Below are positions 13,501 to 28,500 of a stretch of 64,000 nt of DNA, piece after piece. The notes beneath the pieces are model-generated. The model did not search any database. It saw only the letters and a program-made list of their open reading frames with translations, and was not told the DNA's origin. Both the position numbers and the translations under genes were made by a program. The stretch is taken from positions 32,688,698-32,752,697 of the forward strand of contig OW121855.1 of NCBI GenBank assembly GCA_933228895.1, in the 5' to 3' direction. This DNA is from Platycnemis pennipes (Eukaryota > Arthropoda > Insecta > Odonata > Platycnemididae). How positions within the stretch are numbered: position 1 is the stretch's first letter; every line of letters starts with the position of its first letter.

Positions 13501-16500
13501 AGAATGGATAATTTAATTGATGAAACAGGGAAACGAAATTTTATTGGACGGTTTTTTGAAGGCTGGCCAAACTTTTTTAGCTCTTCAGATAGGGAACCAG
13601 TTTTTTTTAAGTAGATGAATCGGTTTATGGAATAATATTAGTAGGGTATTTAGAGCCTTTTCATAAAATGCTGTATTCCTCAGGCTAAAAACTAGTATTT
13701 TAAATGAAAAAATATTATTAATAGTCTTCCACCGGTTAAGGTAGGTCAATGAATTATTCATACTCTTTGCATTTCATCCATCTACCGACTCCTCCCTCAA
13801 AGCTTTGCCTTCTCTCTCTTGCTCTCTCTTGAAGCTGCTCACAAGCAGGAAAAAGAGCTTTACAAGTTCTCGTGAAGAAAGATTTCTCTCTTGAACTTGG
13901 AGCATTTCCTACCTCTTTTTAATCCATAATGACTTTACTTTTTCTTCCTCGTTCTCAATTAATCTATCTTTGACAATGGACTTCAGCATCACGTTGTTGT
14001 TCCAAAGTACCAGTTCCTACCAACTATTTTGCCTTCTAATATTGAAAAAATTTCCACGTATTTGAGTCTTCTAATGGTTCACTCAAGGTATTGAAAACAA
14101 GGTTTCAGTAACGAATAAAGTAGGTACTGCCAATACTGAATGGCAGATCCACTGACCCTCAAGTTGGGTGGCTGTCGGATCCCGCACCCCTGCAGGAGTC
14201 CCCTCACGGCTCCGGCAAGTGCCGCCATCAGGACGTCATTCACGGTTGACCTCGTCACGTGCTTGACCCGGATGACCTTGGGCAGGGCGATGGTCGCGGA
14301 CCAGGAGAGGGTGATCCTCCCCGTCCAAGAGGTCCGGTGGGTCAGGGGGTTGCAGTCACTCCACCAACCGCCGCCCCCGCCTTTCACTCCACCGGCGACC
14401 AGGAGCAGAAGCCAAAGTAAGAGCGTCATTGGACCAGCCAAGAACGCCCTCACGGCGTTGAGCGAGAAAGATTGGCCGCCGAAGTGGGGCTGCTGTCTCG
14501 GACAAGGGGAAGAGAGAAGAGATTTCATCGCTCTAAAGGAAGAACATTCAATACAGTTGGGTCATTCTACGTCAATTCGACCGACAGAAAATCGGCAAAA
14601 ATGACCCTTAGGGTGACCGATTTTGACCAAAATTCGCAAAACGTCACCATTTAATAGGAAAATAAAAACCCCAAAGCCATTTTGCCAAACAATCCACCGT
14701 TTACGAGAAATTGCAACGTTGCAAAGTTCGAATTTTGCACACGTTACTGCACATTTTAATGTATATCTGCGAGACTAGTAAAGCTACAAATTTCAAAAGA
14801 ATTTAGTTTAAAGGTTTCGAAATGTACAGCTATAATAGAGGATTATATTATAAAATATAAACAATTTTATGAAGTTTATTACAATTTTATAAAATTTATA
14901 ACAATTATAAATTTTCAAATAGATTTTTGACGATGAACCTAAGCCCTCGATCTAGCTCATTTTTTTATACGTTGTAGATACAAACCTCCTCTACAAATTA
15001 AAAAAGTTTGTCAGAGGTAATATTTCATTTAAGAAAGAAAAAAAAATTGAGTGTAGGCGTTAACGCCCGCTAGTGACCGCGGCGTCAGGCTCACGACCGA
15101 CCGTGCGGTACTCTGGTGTCTTCAGATCTCAGCACCCCGTCTCTTTCATATTCTTCTCACCAATTTCAACCGTATACCCACTCTTAAATCCCCTTACCGT
15201 ATACATACCCTTAAATCTCAGACGGTTAAAATCGGTTACCCTAGGGGCAATCACCTTTTTGAATTGACATGGAATGACCCTGTTATAAAACAACCCTTCG
15301 AAGACAATACAATTGTTTAAGAGCAACTCGCTGATCATCTTCAGGGCTATTTGACTGATTCACAGGCATGAGACAAATTTTCCACATTCAAGTGGAACTG
15401 CCGTATGGCCTTGAAGACGATGAGCTAGTTGCTCGTCGAAAAGGCGGAGATGGAAAACCAGGTGCCGAACCAGAAAATACTTCATTCACATCATTCACCA
15501 GGAGAGTCTTGGGTCCTTCGTTCATGGATGTATTTTAATATCATTGCAAGATAAATCATGATAAGGCCTGAAGATGCTGTAAAAAGTGAAACCCGGTCGC
15601 AACTAACGTTTTTCTCTGTGGAAGTTGCTCATTTTTGAAGTTACTATTAAGATAAATCATGATATATTTTGTACGGGAATAATGGGAACAAGAAGGTATT
15701 GTACGAATGATATAGAGCCAGTAGTGAAGCGTACAAAAGAAAAGACTAGATATGAAGAGGCTAGCTAATAGAAGAATCAACTAGAGAGTTACGTAGAAAC
15801 CTTCTTGGGAATGATGGCTAGGGACGATGAAGAAGATTACACTTACCGACAATGTATAGGGGGACTATGTGGTTTCATAAATGCCATTAGAAGTCACTCA
15901 CTCAGTGATTCAACCTGAAGGTTTGTTTTGAAAGGTGAGATTAGAGCTCACCCCGTACTAAGCCAATGGCGTGTGAAATTTATACATTCAGGGTAGGGGG
16001 GCCAGTTGCTTTCCCTGGGCCACCTGCGATTTCCTACGAAGTTCTGACACGCGAGAATTTTAGATGGGGGTGTCCATAAAGGCTTTTGCCCGGGATTTGA
16101 ACCCGAGACCCTCCGGTCAGTAGCTCAGCGCTGTACCCACTAAGCCACCACCAATAAATTCGTAGAGATACATTTGAATTGCTTGTACGGTGCGTAAAAG
16201 CGTTGAAGGTGAAATGGGGATTCATCTTGATTATTTGTACGTTGTTGTACATTGTATTAAGTTGTAACACTTGGAAATATGTTTTGAAACATTCCAAAAT
16301 CGGATGAGTAAATATGTTCCTTGATTTACACTAAAGGCTAGCGAGAATATGCCTAATTAAAATAAATTATTTGAATCAGTATTGTGAATACCGTTTAGTC
16401 CGAAGGTATAATGTTACAGTAAAGGAGAAGAGTTAACTATGCACATAGTTTAAAAATTTTCTTATTATTATGGGAACATTAAGGAAAGTTATATGAAAGA

Positions 16501-19500
16501 AAATTAAATTAATATTCATTTTTTTCACAAATTTCTTTGGATATAGATTGCACTTCAAAATAACTAAATGGGATTTTCGAGCTTAGCAAAAGAATACATT
16601 GAATAGAATAAGGCGATACTTTATGAAAAATTGACATATTGTAAGAAAAACTTAACTTTGTATTTTTCACACTTTTATTGAGAAATCCTACCGGTTTCGG
16701 CACTCCCGAGAACACCCTTGACAATGACACGGGAGTGTCGAAACCGGTAGGATTTTTCAATAAAAGTGTGAAAAATACAAAGTTAGGTTTATCTTACATT
16801 AGCAAAAGAAGTTAACATCATACCAAAAGTTTGGAGCAGTAGGGAAGCATGAAATTTCGATGAGGAGGCGATGCAGGTTTTCTCACCTGAGGCACATGAA
16901 GAACCCTGGAATCGGCCAGAGCGTGACACAAAAGCCTCACGAGGGACATTCCGTCGGCCAGCGACTGGTGCACCCTTACGACGGCGACAGTGTCCAGGTG
17001 CTTTCCATAACCCCGGACTACCCTCAGCTCCCACGGCGGCTTACTGGCAGGAAGACCAACTGCTAATAGCCTCGCCACATACCTGGGAGAGGATAAGACA
17101 TAGTTTGCCATGGAAAGAGTAAAATATCAGCTTCAGATTGATGGATCATAAAATTGGTTTGAATTGTGGGTTCAAAATTAAGCACTCCAGGTCAAAATAA
17201 GTGACAAAAATATATTTAAAAATTACCTCGGCAAAAATTTAATATAAACGTCTTCGTAGCACTGAAGTTCAATGCTTTTATTCCAAGCAATTCGTTAGAA
17301 AATTTAATCTTGTGTACAGATTGCAATCCCCTTTTTTTGACGCTAAAGAAGCTGAGAAGTAGAAATTTTTACTCGGGGATTTTATAGCATTAAAATGATT
17401 TCACTTTCTGCTCATATGTTTATAATTTTAAAAAAGAATGTTACTATGAGCAATGTTTAATCCTACAATTATTCAACGTCTAAGGGATTTCTAAATGCCT
17501 AAAAAAGTTCTCGGCTTGCATCATGACTAGGAAAGGAATATTTCATGAGATTCCAATAACCATATTCCATAAACCTCCTAATATACATTATGTTAAACAT
17601 TGTTTGAAACATATTTAAGGAAATATGATTAACATAACGCATATACGTTCCTGGAAGTCTGACGTAGTACTCGAAAAAAAGGCAAAAGAATATGACATTC
17701 ATTAAGTAGAACTTCCATGGATATCGATGATTAAAAAAACAATAATCATTGTTTAGGATAAGAGGGATCTACATCTACGCGATACCCTGCAAGCCTCCAC
17801 GAGGGTGTGTGGTAGGGATTCAGGCAGGGGATGATTCATCTCAACACACAGAATTTTTAAGAATAATAAAATTAAATTCATCTTCCGATGGCTCTAATTG
17901 TTCATGAAAAAGGGTTAAATAAATGCATGTTAAAAGTATTTCATCATCAGAATATTCTCACTTGACTAAGCAAAAGAATAAAAGAGCCACATGAATATAA
18001 AGTAGTGGCTATTATTAGCCTGTATGGGAATTATTACTAGTTATCATTCAACTTACTAGCGCCATCCTTGATAAACCGTAATAGCGCATGAGAACTAATT
18101 TTTGTAGATGATTCTTAAAATTGCCTCCACGATCGGAAATTCTGGAAACCGTCAAATCTATTTCGTAATTTTTATCGTTATTGTCATAAAAAGCAATTTT
18201 TTGCGGACATCAACGTGCCAAAAATGTGTGTTTTTTGAAACATACTCTCATTGATATTAACTTGGGGTCGTCCTTTCCCCGGGGAACGGGAGATCTCCTC
18301 CTTACCTCTGCAGCTGCTTCTCGGTGACCCTCTCCGTTTCGCCCTGAGGACGCCGCCTCTTCCGCTTGCTGGGTCTCAGGGCCGCCGGGAACACGTGGCG
18401 CTCGATCTGGAAGCGAGGGTCGGGGATCCAGCAGGGAGGAGCGGGGGGCGGGAGTCGGATGAGGCGGGAGGCGAGTCGGGGGTGGCGGGGGAGGACGCGG
18501 TTGGCCACCAGCTGCCGCAGCGCCCCCACCTCCAGCCCCGAGTCGAACACGAGGACGGCGTGGAGCACGGAACGGTGCCACGAGGGCCCGAGCCAGCGGG
18601 CGTCGTTGCCCCGGACCGGCTCCGGACGGTCCCCCGCCCACGCCCGGGAACCACCGCCGCCCTCCGAGGACCCGGCACCCCCTGTTTTCGGATCCAGGGA
18701 GAGTGAAAGATAATAGAGATGGGGAAGAGGAAAGAGAATCAGCCCCTATCGATCTTTTTACTTCAAATATAATAATGATATTAAAATTTATTTATTGGGA
18801 TGAGATTGAGACAAAACCATCCCTTCTGATATCCAAACCATCGTCGAAACATTTGCATAAAACATATAACTGACATGACTTTATGTAATTTTCGGGAATT
18901 CCCGTCGCGTTCGCTGTGATCTTGAAGACAGTTGCATCCTTCAGTTTCCTAATGGGGGTGTTTTCAGGTCTAAAAGATATTTTGCAATTATTTATTTGAT
19001 TGAAATTTATGTTTGTTATATATTTAGTTTTTATCTTATGCTAAACCATTCTGTTAGGTTGCTGAATGACTCAGCGCTAAATCCCTCTGATAGTGTACCT
19101 AGTGTTTTAAAACAAAGTAAATGTAAGAGTACACGGAAAATGAATAGGTAATACATATATATAATTAATGCAAAAAAGTAAAATTACAAAAATTTGATGT
19201 AATGCGACTAAATGGCGTTAGATGTCTGTTATTTATCTTTCTATTCCATTTATTATTTATATTGTGTTATTTATATTTCCATTCTTTCTACGAATGAAGC
19301 CACGGTGAGAATGCGTGTTGAGAACGAAGATATTAGCAGAGAGGAGAAATAAGTAAAGATTCATGTAAAACGGAACTTAAGTTTGATGAATAGAAATGGT
19401 AATGGACACATGCATTAAACTAGAGGACAGATGGAGCAGCTCTACAGGGTTCAAATTCCCTTGATACTACTAAGAAAAGGGATTTAAAACCTCCTCGAAA

Positions 19501-22500
19501 CATGAATATAGCAACACAAGAGAAAAAGGGATGGATCACACCATAAAAAGTTTGCCCTTGATCTTAAATTCACCGAAGCTCACGCCCCTAGCTGTCAAAA
19601 ATCTATTTTATATATGTATGTAGGAAATTTCATACATGTATATAGGTATCTCATTCATAATTGCAAGATTGTTTCTCCAAAATGGAAGAGTGGAGGGGGC
19701 ATTTCACACTATCTCTCTTTCACGTTATCGGAGATTGATAACAGTGTCTAGTAGAAGTTGAATATAGTTAAAGTAGAACTGTACCACAACGGGGAGAAAA
19801 ACAATCGTATCGAGATGAGAACACATAATGCTCCGATGAAATTTAAAAGAGACAAAAAATATTATTTGGAGCCTATCACTTCCTCATTTCAGTGTCATAG
19901 CTGCGACAATGTAACATGATGAACAACCAGTTAGCTGCTGTTATGTAACACTTAACTATAAAAACTTTAGGTAAGGAACGATTTAACACTAAAATAGGAA
20001 AAGGTAACCTGAACCAACATTTTAACAGATATACTAACTTTTGTGAAGATTTTTCCGGACTTGAAGGATTGAAACGATCCAAAATTTGATCCAAATAGCG
20101 TGGTCTTTGTGACGAAGTAGATGTGGACTTCAAAGAACTCCGCCAATTGAAAATTTACTCCAAACTCCTTTAACACTAGTGGTGCATATAAAAGAAGAAC
20201 TGAGGATACAAAACATTTCGGAAATGAGGGCTATTAAACCCGTGGATAAATATTGCTCACTGTAGCTAGCGATAGAATAAGGATTTAACTCTATAAAAAG
20301 TTACTTCTTTGATGTCTATGCAGGCTCATGACGAGGGCCATCCTCAAAGAGCCAGAAACTCACTAAATAAAGTTCCGTAAAATCCTCCAAAACAGGTTTA
20401 CAGAAGATGACCCGTGGGTAGCGGGGTAGTTTATAGGTAGTTTGAAAAACCAGATAATTCTAATTTCTCAACCGTTGATCTAAAGAGTGGTTTCCGGGTT
20501 ACAAGTAGCTACATAGTCGAGAATATCCATTCTGATGTAAAGTGAGAGGCGAGACAGCAAATATGTGACCACGGCATTGGTATGCCATGGATCACCACAG
20601 TGACGCATGGTGGAGTGTATCACTATATTTAAATGTTAAGAGACTCCACCACGGAATAGTGACAATAATTATGGTTATAAATGGTATTTTTAATGTTTTG
20701 ATAATATTTTGAATGAGAGAGACGATAATTTCGTGGAAAACAAGTTGAAACAAATAGTCGTTGTAGTTTGAGAATGAGAAAAAATTACTATTGATCGAAA
20801 ATAGCATGCAGAATAATCTTATTACCGACGTTAATGAAAAATGAGAACCAATGTGCAACGTAAACATAGAGCTCAAAGGAATATTTTTCTTTGGATAGCA
20901 TCAGTTCGATAACCAACATGGGAGTTTTTTAAAAGGAGACATTTTCTGGCGTAACTTCTAATATAAAATGGAACTCACGGAGGACTTCTTTATACAATAA
21001 ATGAACCAAATATTAGATTTGACAAAAGTACGAATGAATTTTTTGAATTTCTTAAAAACCTTAATGCTATAATGACATTCGCTGCAAAATACTATAATAC
21101 TAATATTAAATGAGAGGCAAATTTCATTTGATGTCCGAACAAAGTCAGTTAGGCCAAATAAAACCAAAGCTTTTTGCAGTAGTATACTCCTAGCAGAATT
21201 GAATGCAAAACTCGCACATTAATGAATGACAATCCATTTATGTATGCAATGTGTGACAATAAGGAATAAGTTATAGCTAGCGTACCTGGCGGTGCTATTA
21301 AAAAACAATTTCTCATTTCAACGAACATATGCAGCACTTAAAGTTAGCCACTTGATGCACCGTTCAAAGTATTTGATTTTACGCCATGACAGGCGTAATG
21401 AGTATATTTGTGAAATAGTCATTGATTCACTCACTTAAGGTTTTTTATAGAATTTATTGCTAACAATGGGCAAGTGCTTTGGCTTTAAATACTTCGTACA
21501 CCACGCCTCCAACAGCATTAACAAATTTACAATTCAGCAAATAAAGCGCATGAAATCAGCAATGAACACATATTGAATAGGCTTGGACAAAAACTCATGT
21601 AGCGTGTGGGCGTTCATAAGTTAGGGAGTAATTTTCTAGAATGGACCGGTCACGCTTTCAGTCAGAAGAAAGAAATGAGCTGAATTGGCGTTTTTATGCT
21701 TACAGTTAGCTCATGCAAGCCATTTTCTTTTTGTACAGCATTCATACCCCTCATTTTGCTATTTTACACATCCTAAAAAATATTCGAAACCACGAGCAAG
21801 CTTCCTCAACAATAACACTATATATGAAAATGAAAGAAATGGATACAAAAATAAGAAAAAAACTAGTGAGAACTATAGCCTAAAAATCGTAGAATGTGAT
21901 CGAAAACAAACGAAATGGCAATTGCAGAGAAAATAACTTCTATATGTGAGATTAAAGCAAGTCTAAATTGATCTACACGATGAGATCAGTTGTTATAACC
22001 TCTGCGGAAAAACTCAAGTGCTTTTTTTTTAATAACAGTCGAATCAACTTTCCTTAAATAATGTGGAGACGACCCCAGCCCCTTATTACGGATTGGTGGC
22101 TATGAGTACAGGAGATAATGTATGCAATACCGATTTTACCAAGACTTATAGTGGAATCAAACGAAGAGCTAGCTGAAATGAATTCCAAATAAAAAGTGAT
22201 GTCGTTTCTTCCATGTCTCTCCCAAAGGAAGTGGCACATTAAAATTCACAGTAACGTATTTGGTTTCAATCTCAGAGTATTTTTTTCAGGACAATGTCCA
22301 CGAATTGATTCCAATTTTCTGTAAACTCTGACGAGCGTTATTTCCTTACTTCGCTTTCAAAAACATTTTCAATTGATGAACATGATAATTTGTCCTCAGT
22401 GTGGCCCATATGAAATATTAAAACTAGATAGAAGTAGGTGTAATATTGGAGAGGAGTTTGCTTTTGGGGAGAGAGCATAAAGGAGAATTTAAAATTAATC

Positions 22501-25500
22501 AGGAAACAGGAATACGTTAAAAGCTAAGGTTACCAAAAATATTGGAGAAAGAGCGAGTAGAATTGTACTTACTAGGATAGAGGAAAGTTAAGATATATTA
22601 TTTAGTAATAAATATTATTTAAAACTCCGGTCAAAATGAAATGATTAAATACCACCAGACCTAAACATAGATAATAAAGCACACTAAATCCGGTATTGCA
22701 ATAAATTACTCATCATTGTTGAATTTGCGCAAGAAACCCCATTTTAAAAGAATATCAATTAGCAATTCTACAGTTTAGGAAGGGAAACGAAGGTTTCAAA
22801 GCAAAAATCATTTAAAATAATTTTGCTCAACCATAAACATATCTATTTCAGATACAAGACCTGTAAATTCCAGTTCAAGACGAGTTTAAAAGGTAATCTA
22901 CTGAACATTGTGTGCAAATGGTGGACGGTTTTTTTGATATAATTTTTGCGCAAGAGGACCGTTTTCATCATCGCCTAATATAGTCACAATCGGCTTTAGT
23001 ATTAGTATAGTATTACGGCTATGTTGAATCATTTCCTACACAGAATTTACATTCCCTCGGATTATTTTCCATATACCTAACAAGAATTTTGGACATTTCA
23101 TAATGAGATCCGTTGCTAGGAGATACTTTTCAAAACAAAGACATATAAATGTTAATGTTTTTGTATGTTTTTAATGAAATTGGGTGAGCCCATCATCGCT
23201 TTCTATATCGGATCGATGTGTGAAACGGCGTGTCTCTTTGCGAAAGGTTAACATCAAACTCATCGTACACAGAGATTACCTCAATAGATGAGGAAAATGG
23301 AGTTTACTGATTCACAATCGTGACGTCACTGAATATTTTATCAAAAAGGACTATGTACAGCTCTTAGGGAACTGCCAGAGGAAAAGAGAATAAAAAGCAA
23401 AGATACTGCTGCCAATACACAAGGAATTATTTCCATTATTTCTTCCTCAGTTTTCCTCTAACTCTATAAATATTCGTTCCTGTCCTTTTAAGCCTCGGAT
23501 GATATCACGCGTGAAGATTTGAAAATAAAATAAATATTTATACCCATCAAAGTCACCTATATGCTAAAGATACCTTGAAGTACAATCTACCGTCAAAGTA
23601 ATCTTCGCAGATCAGTTGTATTCACTAAGATAACTTATGATATATTTTTAATTTGTCCCTTTTATTCCATGATTTGGGCCATATTTTTAATTATGCTCGT
23701 CATTTTTACTGTCTTTATTGTTAATTTCTGAAAATGTAATCAAAACATTAGTAGTTACGAGTATGGAATTAGTGTCAAATACATATATTGCTTTTTTCTT
23801 TCGACTTATCAACGAAAAACATTAATTAATTCCTGCGAATGCGATCAAGAACTTTTATTCTTTTCCAGAGACTTAAAATGATTAATATAGAACAAAAACT
23901 CCTAAATTTTGTTTTCAACGGACGAATTTACTCATCAAGGGCGTTTTTGGAGAATTTGAGTGACATCATTACAAGATTACCACGTACGTATCACCAGAGA
24001 AATAAATATAGCCGTAACCCATTCAGACAAGCTACATTTTTTGTTAGGAAGACACGAGTGCACTTAGCACCACAACACAGACAATGACAGCAATGCACAA
24101 ATACGATGAATGGGAGCGAGGCCTCAACAGAAGACGTATCGTCAACAACCCGGCTCGCTATCGTTAGTGGCGTCGGGAGAGGCGTTAGTGAGATCGGCTC
24201 TCATCCTGTCTGCCATCCGGGGACGACGTGTCCCCATCTGCCAAAGAAGTGACGTTTTGAGCGATCCTCGGGAGATATCCTTTTGATTTCGCGTCATCCT
24301 TCAGCTTGTCCACCCTGAGCAATAATCACGCGCCCTTTCATACGTCGACTTACAGCACGAGCCTTTACGACGCAACACACTTGACATGTGTGCAGAGCGT
24401 GCTGCCTGAAATCAAGGATACGGCAGCCACCCTTTTGTAAGTCGCTTTCTTTTATACTTCCCTTCTGTACTCCTTTTCACGGGTCGTATCGAAGGCAAGG
24501 TTGTGTCTGAGAGGGATCATAAGCATGAGTGAGCATCGTTAATGGATTCTGAGGAGGATGTACGTGGTTTATGGACAGGAATTATACACGTTGACGCGAC
24601 GGGGCCGGGAAAGTTGGGGGAATTCAGTGGCGCAGGAGACAACGGGACTTACGGCCCGAGTCCCATTAACGTAGGGTGTCGACACAGAATTCCACTATCA
24701 CTGAGCCAGAATTTACTTGGATTCGTTCACTAAGAAACCCTGTCACAAGGGGGAGCTGACAGCCTTTTGCAGAGCTACATGTGTGACTATCGGATTCATT
24801 AAAATACCTCCCCCCGTAGCTTGTTATCGGTGGGCGATGCATTCACAAAATGAAAAATTTATCGAAAGGAACGCATTAAACGTTAACTCGGTCTGTGAAA
24901 AATATAAAGAGAAAAAGAAATGTGCGTATGCGAGAGTATATCTTTTGTAACTTCCTCAGTTTTAGTCGATATCATTACATTTTGTTTGGTATTGTGCATC
25001 CGATAATGCATGATACCAAAAAAACTTCGGTCCTCAACCCTTTTGATGGCTAGGCAAGCGTGAATAAAGCACTTTATAAAAGTCTGGTGGCCCGTGAACC
25101 TCATACAAGGGCTAATCGAAGGGTTCTTTGTGGCCTTCGGTTTCCCGAGAAGACCTAGTTCCAAGAAAATCACAGAGCTTTGTACATTCGGCTTTGGAGT
25201 TTTGATAAATCTACCTTAAATGTAGTATTAGACCATGGGAAGCGAACTCATAAACCTATTTACGTTCAAAAATAAACATTTACATGCACTGAGAGAATGT
25301 TCACCAGCACGACAATTGTTTTGGAAATAAATTTTCCAAGAATAAATATCAACAAAGTTATTTTCTTAACATTCGATAATCATTACAAAGAGTGATGAAC
25401 TCTTCTCGGGCTCTACACCGGGTGAGTGAATGTAATGTTGCCGACGTTTCGGGTAGCGACTCGTTACCCATCCTCAAGGCAATTTGCCTTGAGGATGGGT

Positions 25501-28500
25501 AACGAGTCGCTACCCGAAACGTCGGCAACATTACATTCACTCACCCGGTGTAGAGCCCGAGAAGAGTTCATCAATGCAATTCGCCGGGAAAACGTGAAAT
25601 CTTACATTACAAAGAGTGTGGGTAAAATCAAAAGCGCAATTTTGATTGGCAAAAATTTTTGTTTTTGTTGGGACATGAATGATTTTATTTATCTTCAATA
25701 AACACAGGATCAAAATGAGTCCCATTAGATTTTTTAAACTTACTCTACTTAAATTAGTTATATTATCTACATAAACTAGTATGTACAATTTTTTCATAAT
25801 TCTATAAACTTTGAATTATTAGAAGAAAGATGAATATGAACTAGAATATATTTAAACATTGTATTGCCTCTTATTCATCAATTTTGTCTACGCTAATAAA
25901 AACTGTTAGTGATATGATATTGACAAACTTCTGCATAGAATCTTTGCACTTCAACAAGTCAAACTTGAAAACTCAAAAGATGTTTTTTTTTCAACTAGAG
26001 AACTCCTGTCACAAAGGCAGACATTAAAATAAAGGAATGGAATGCAGTAAATGCCTAAAATATATAAGATCCTGCAACTCCGGCATACATATGGAGTGAA
26101 CATTAAAGCCCAAGAGATAATACCAGGTGAAGAGGGCTTATAAACATTTCCCGGATCAAAACCATCCTGTTATGACCGATGACTAAAAGCACTGAAAGAA
26201 TAGTAAAACTAAAGTATTCCATTGAGCTTACGGGTACTGCAAGCTGGTTTAGTAGCAAAAACAAAACGGAAAATAAGTGGAGCAATCATCCGCAGATGGT
26301 CTCTGTACGTCTTTCCCATATGCTAAAGCTCACTTTGATCTAATACCAAGCAGCGCGAAACTCGCTTCAGAGATAGGGAGAAAAAAAACAGGAAATGAGA
26401 AATTTGGCAAAAAAAATGTCACAAAAGTCAAAAGAAAATGGGGTCATTCATTTTCCGGTTCGTCGAATACTTGGCCTTTTGCGATACACTTCCCGCACCC
26501 TCGATAAATCGAAAGAAATCAATCGATACTTTTGTTTCGCCGTGACGTCCCGACCTCACCATCTCTCCCTCATTGTCTGAATTACCTCCCTTCCGCACTG
26601 CCCCATATCTCATGGGCCCAAATCTCCGTCGCAACCCGTAATGGCTCCGAATGCCACTCATTTCTGAGCGTTTGATTCGACCTCTCAGCACGCGAGCTCC
26701 ACACCGGTTTGGAGTACGAAATCTCGACGAGGAATGGGCCCGCTCGTGTGACAACGTAATGCGAGTTTGGCCGCAATCATGCCGTTCCCCGTCCTTCCAC
26801 AGTTCTCTTCTTTTCGTACAGAAACAAAAAAGTTGGAAAGGTTACGCCATAGCAAATTTGTCTCGGAGACTCGCATTCGGGGAGCTATTTCCGGTAGGTT
26901 TTGCTATGTTTCTGTTGTTTTCCATATTATAGAAAGGGTTAACGTATTGCAGACGTCCAGAAATAACGTAATGGCTTTAAAAGCAAAGCTTGAAATAGAA
27001 GTTGCCTTTCGGAAGGCACCCACTAAAGAGACCTATTGTTTAGTAATATCGTGCATTGACCAGTTAGCCAACGAATAGTCAATGAGCAAAAATCTACAAA
27101 TAAACTCGTCTTAACCGGCGGAAAACCAATAAAAAGATATGGAAAGAACTTCTGAAAGAGGACTCCTAATTTTCATACTATAACTAACTAAAGTAGGCTC
27201 TAGTGGCTATAGGACAAGTGTAACATTTAAATTTAACCTTATATAGCACCCTGGGCTTCAAATAGAGCGTTCATAAAAGGTTCTGTATTTAGAATTCTAC
27301 GATTAAATTATTGCATAGTTATTTTCAGTCTTAGCTTTGTTATTATATATTATAGCTTCGATTTAATTATTTCTCAGTTTCATCTAGCGTGCATTCTCTA
27401 ATTTCTGCATGTCAAAGATAACATTCACGCAGAAAATTTTGTATTACACAAATTGTGACTGTACTTGCTTTTGAACCGCCTTAGATTTAGTGTTTACGAA
27501 ATTAGTTAAAATGATGAAATATAGTTCTGTTTGAGTGGTGTATTTTTAGTACCATTAAAGTAATCGACAAAAGGTACTAAGGTTACTGAGGGATCGTATT
27601 GCAAAGAATTTTTCTTCATGAAATGCATCTCTCTGTGAAAAGTTAATCACTGAAAAATGACAAATTCAAAGTTCACGAACTGGCCGTGGAAACTTTAGCG
27701 GCGTTACCCGCAGAAATTGCATCTAATTGGAAGTGAAAATCTATTTGGAAGTGGAAGGAATTGGAAGTAGAAATCTATAATTTCCGTATGGAAAGATGAC
27801 GTCTTGGTTGCTCAACTAGTAGAGAACCAGGCCGGAAATCAGGGGGTCTGAGTTAGAGTCCCAGTCAAGGCGAATGATTTTTTTCTCTTTGGAATATCTG
27901 TCACTGAAAAAAAAGTTTTATTATGTGTATCATTACAATATAAAGCATTTAATTAGATGCATCGAGATAAGGTAAATCCGTATTTTTGATGTTATCGTAC
28001 AAGTAGTTCAATCCTCCACGTGCAATCATTCTAACCTTTACCCATTAAACCCTGGTGGAGGGAAAAAAACAAAAGAGAGGTGGAGATAGGAGCAGGATCG
28101 TTAGGGGGACCTATCTGTTCCCCCAATTGAACCATCCAATTCCAGGCTGACCCCAATCCCTCTCGCACAGTCGCTCTTTCTCTATCCTCCCAAGGAAACT
28201 CTACACTGAATCCCTTTATCCCTCACGCCTTATCCTAGTTCGCAAAACTAAACTAAACGTTTTTCACATAGATGCACGAACGTTTGTCTCTTCATGGACC
28301 TGAGAAGTTTACTTTGCTGCCTATGCCAGCACAAAAAGAGGCTCCGTGTTTTAAATAATTTATAACGTTACATTTTTACCGATCTAAAAATTGGTGTTTA
28401 AGTAAAAATAGAAATATTCTCTCAGAAATTTCATCAAATACCTAAGTTTAAAGAGTAGAAACGGAAGAGGGCGATAAAATGGTAGACAAACATTAAAATA

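Noticed and set aside
19440..19470. B-box-like GGTTCAAATTCCC
   Set aside because: No matching A-box at tRNA spacing.
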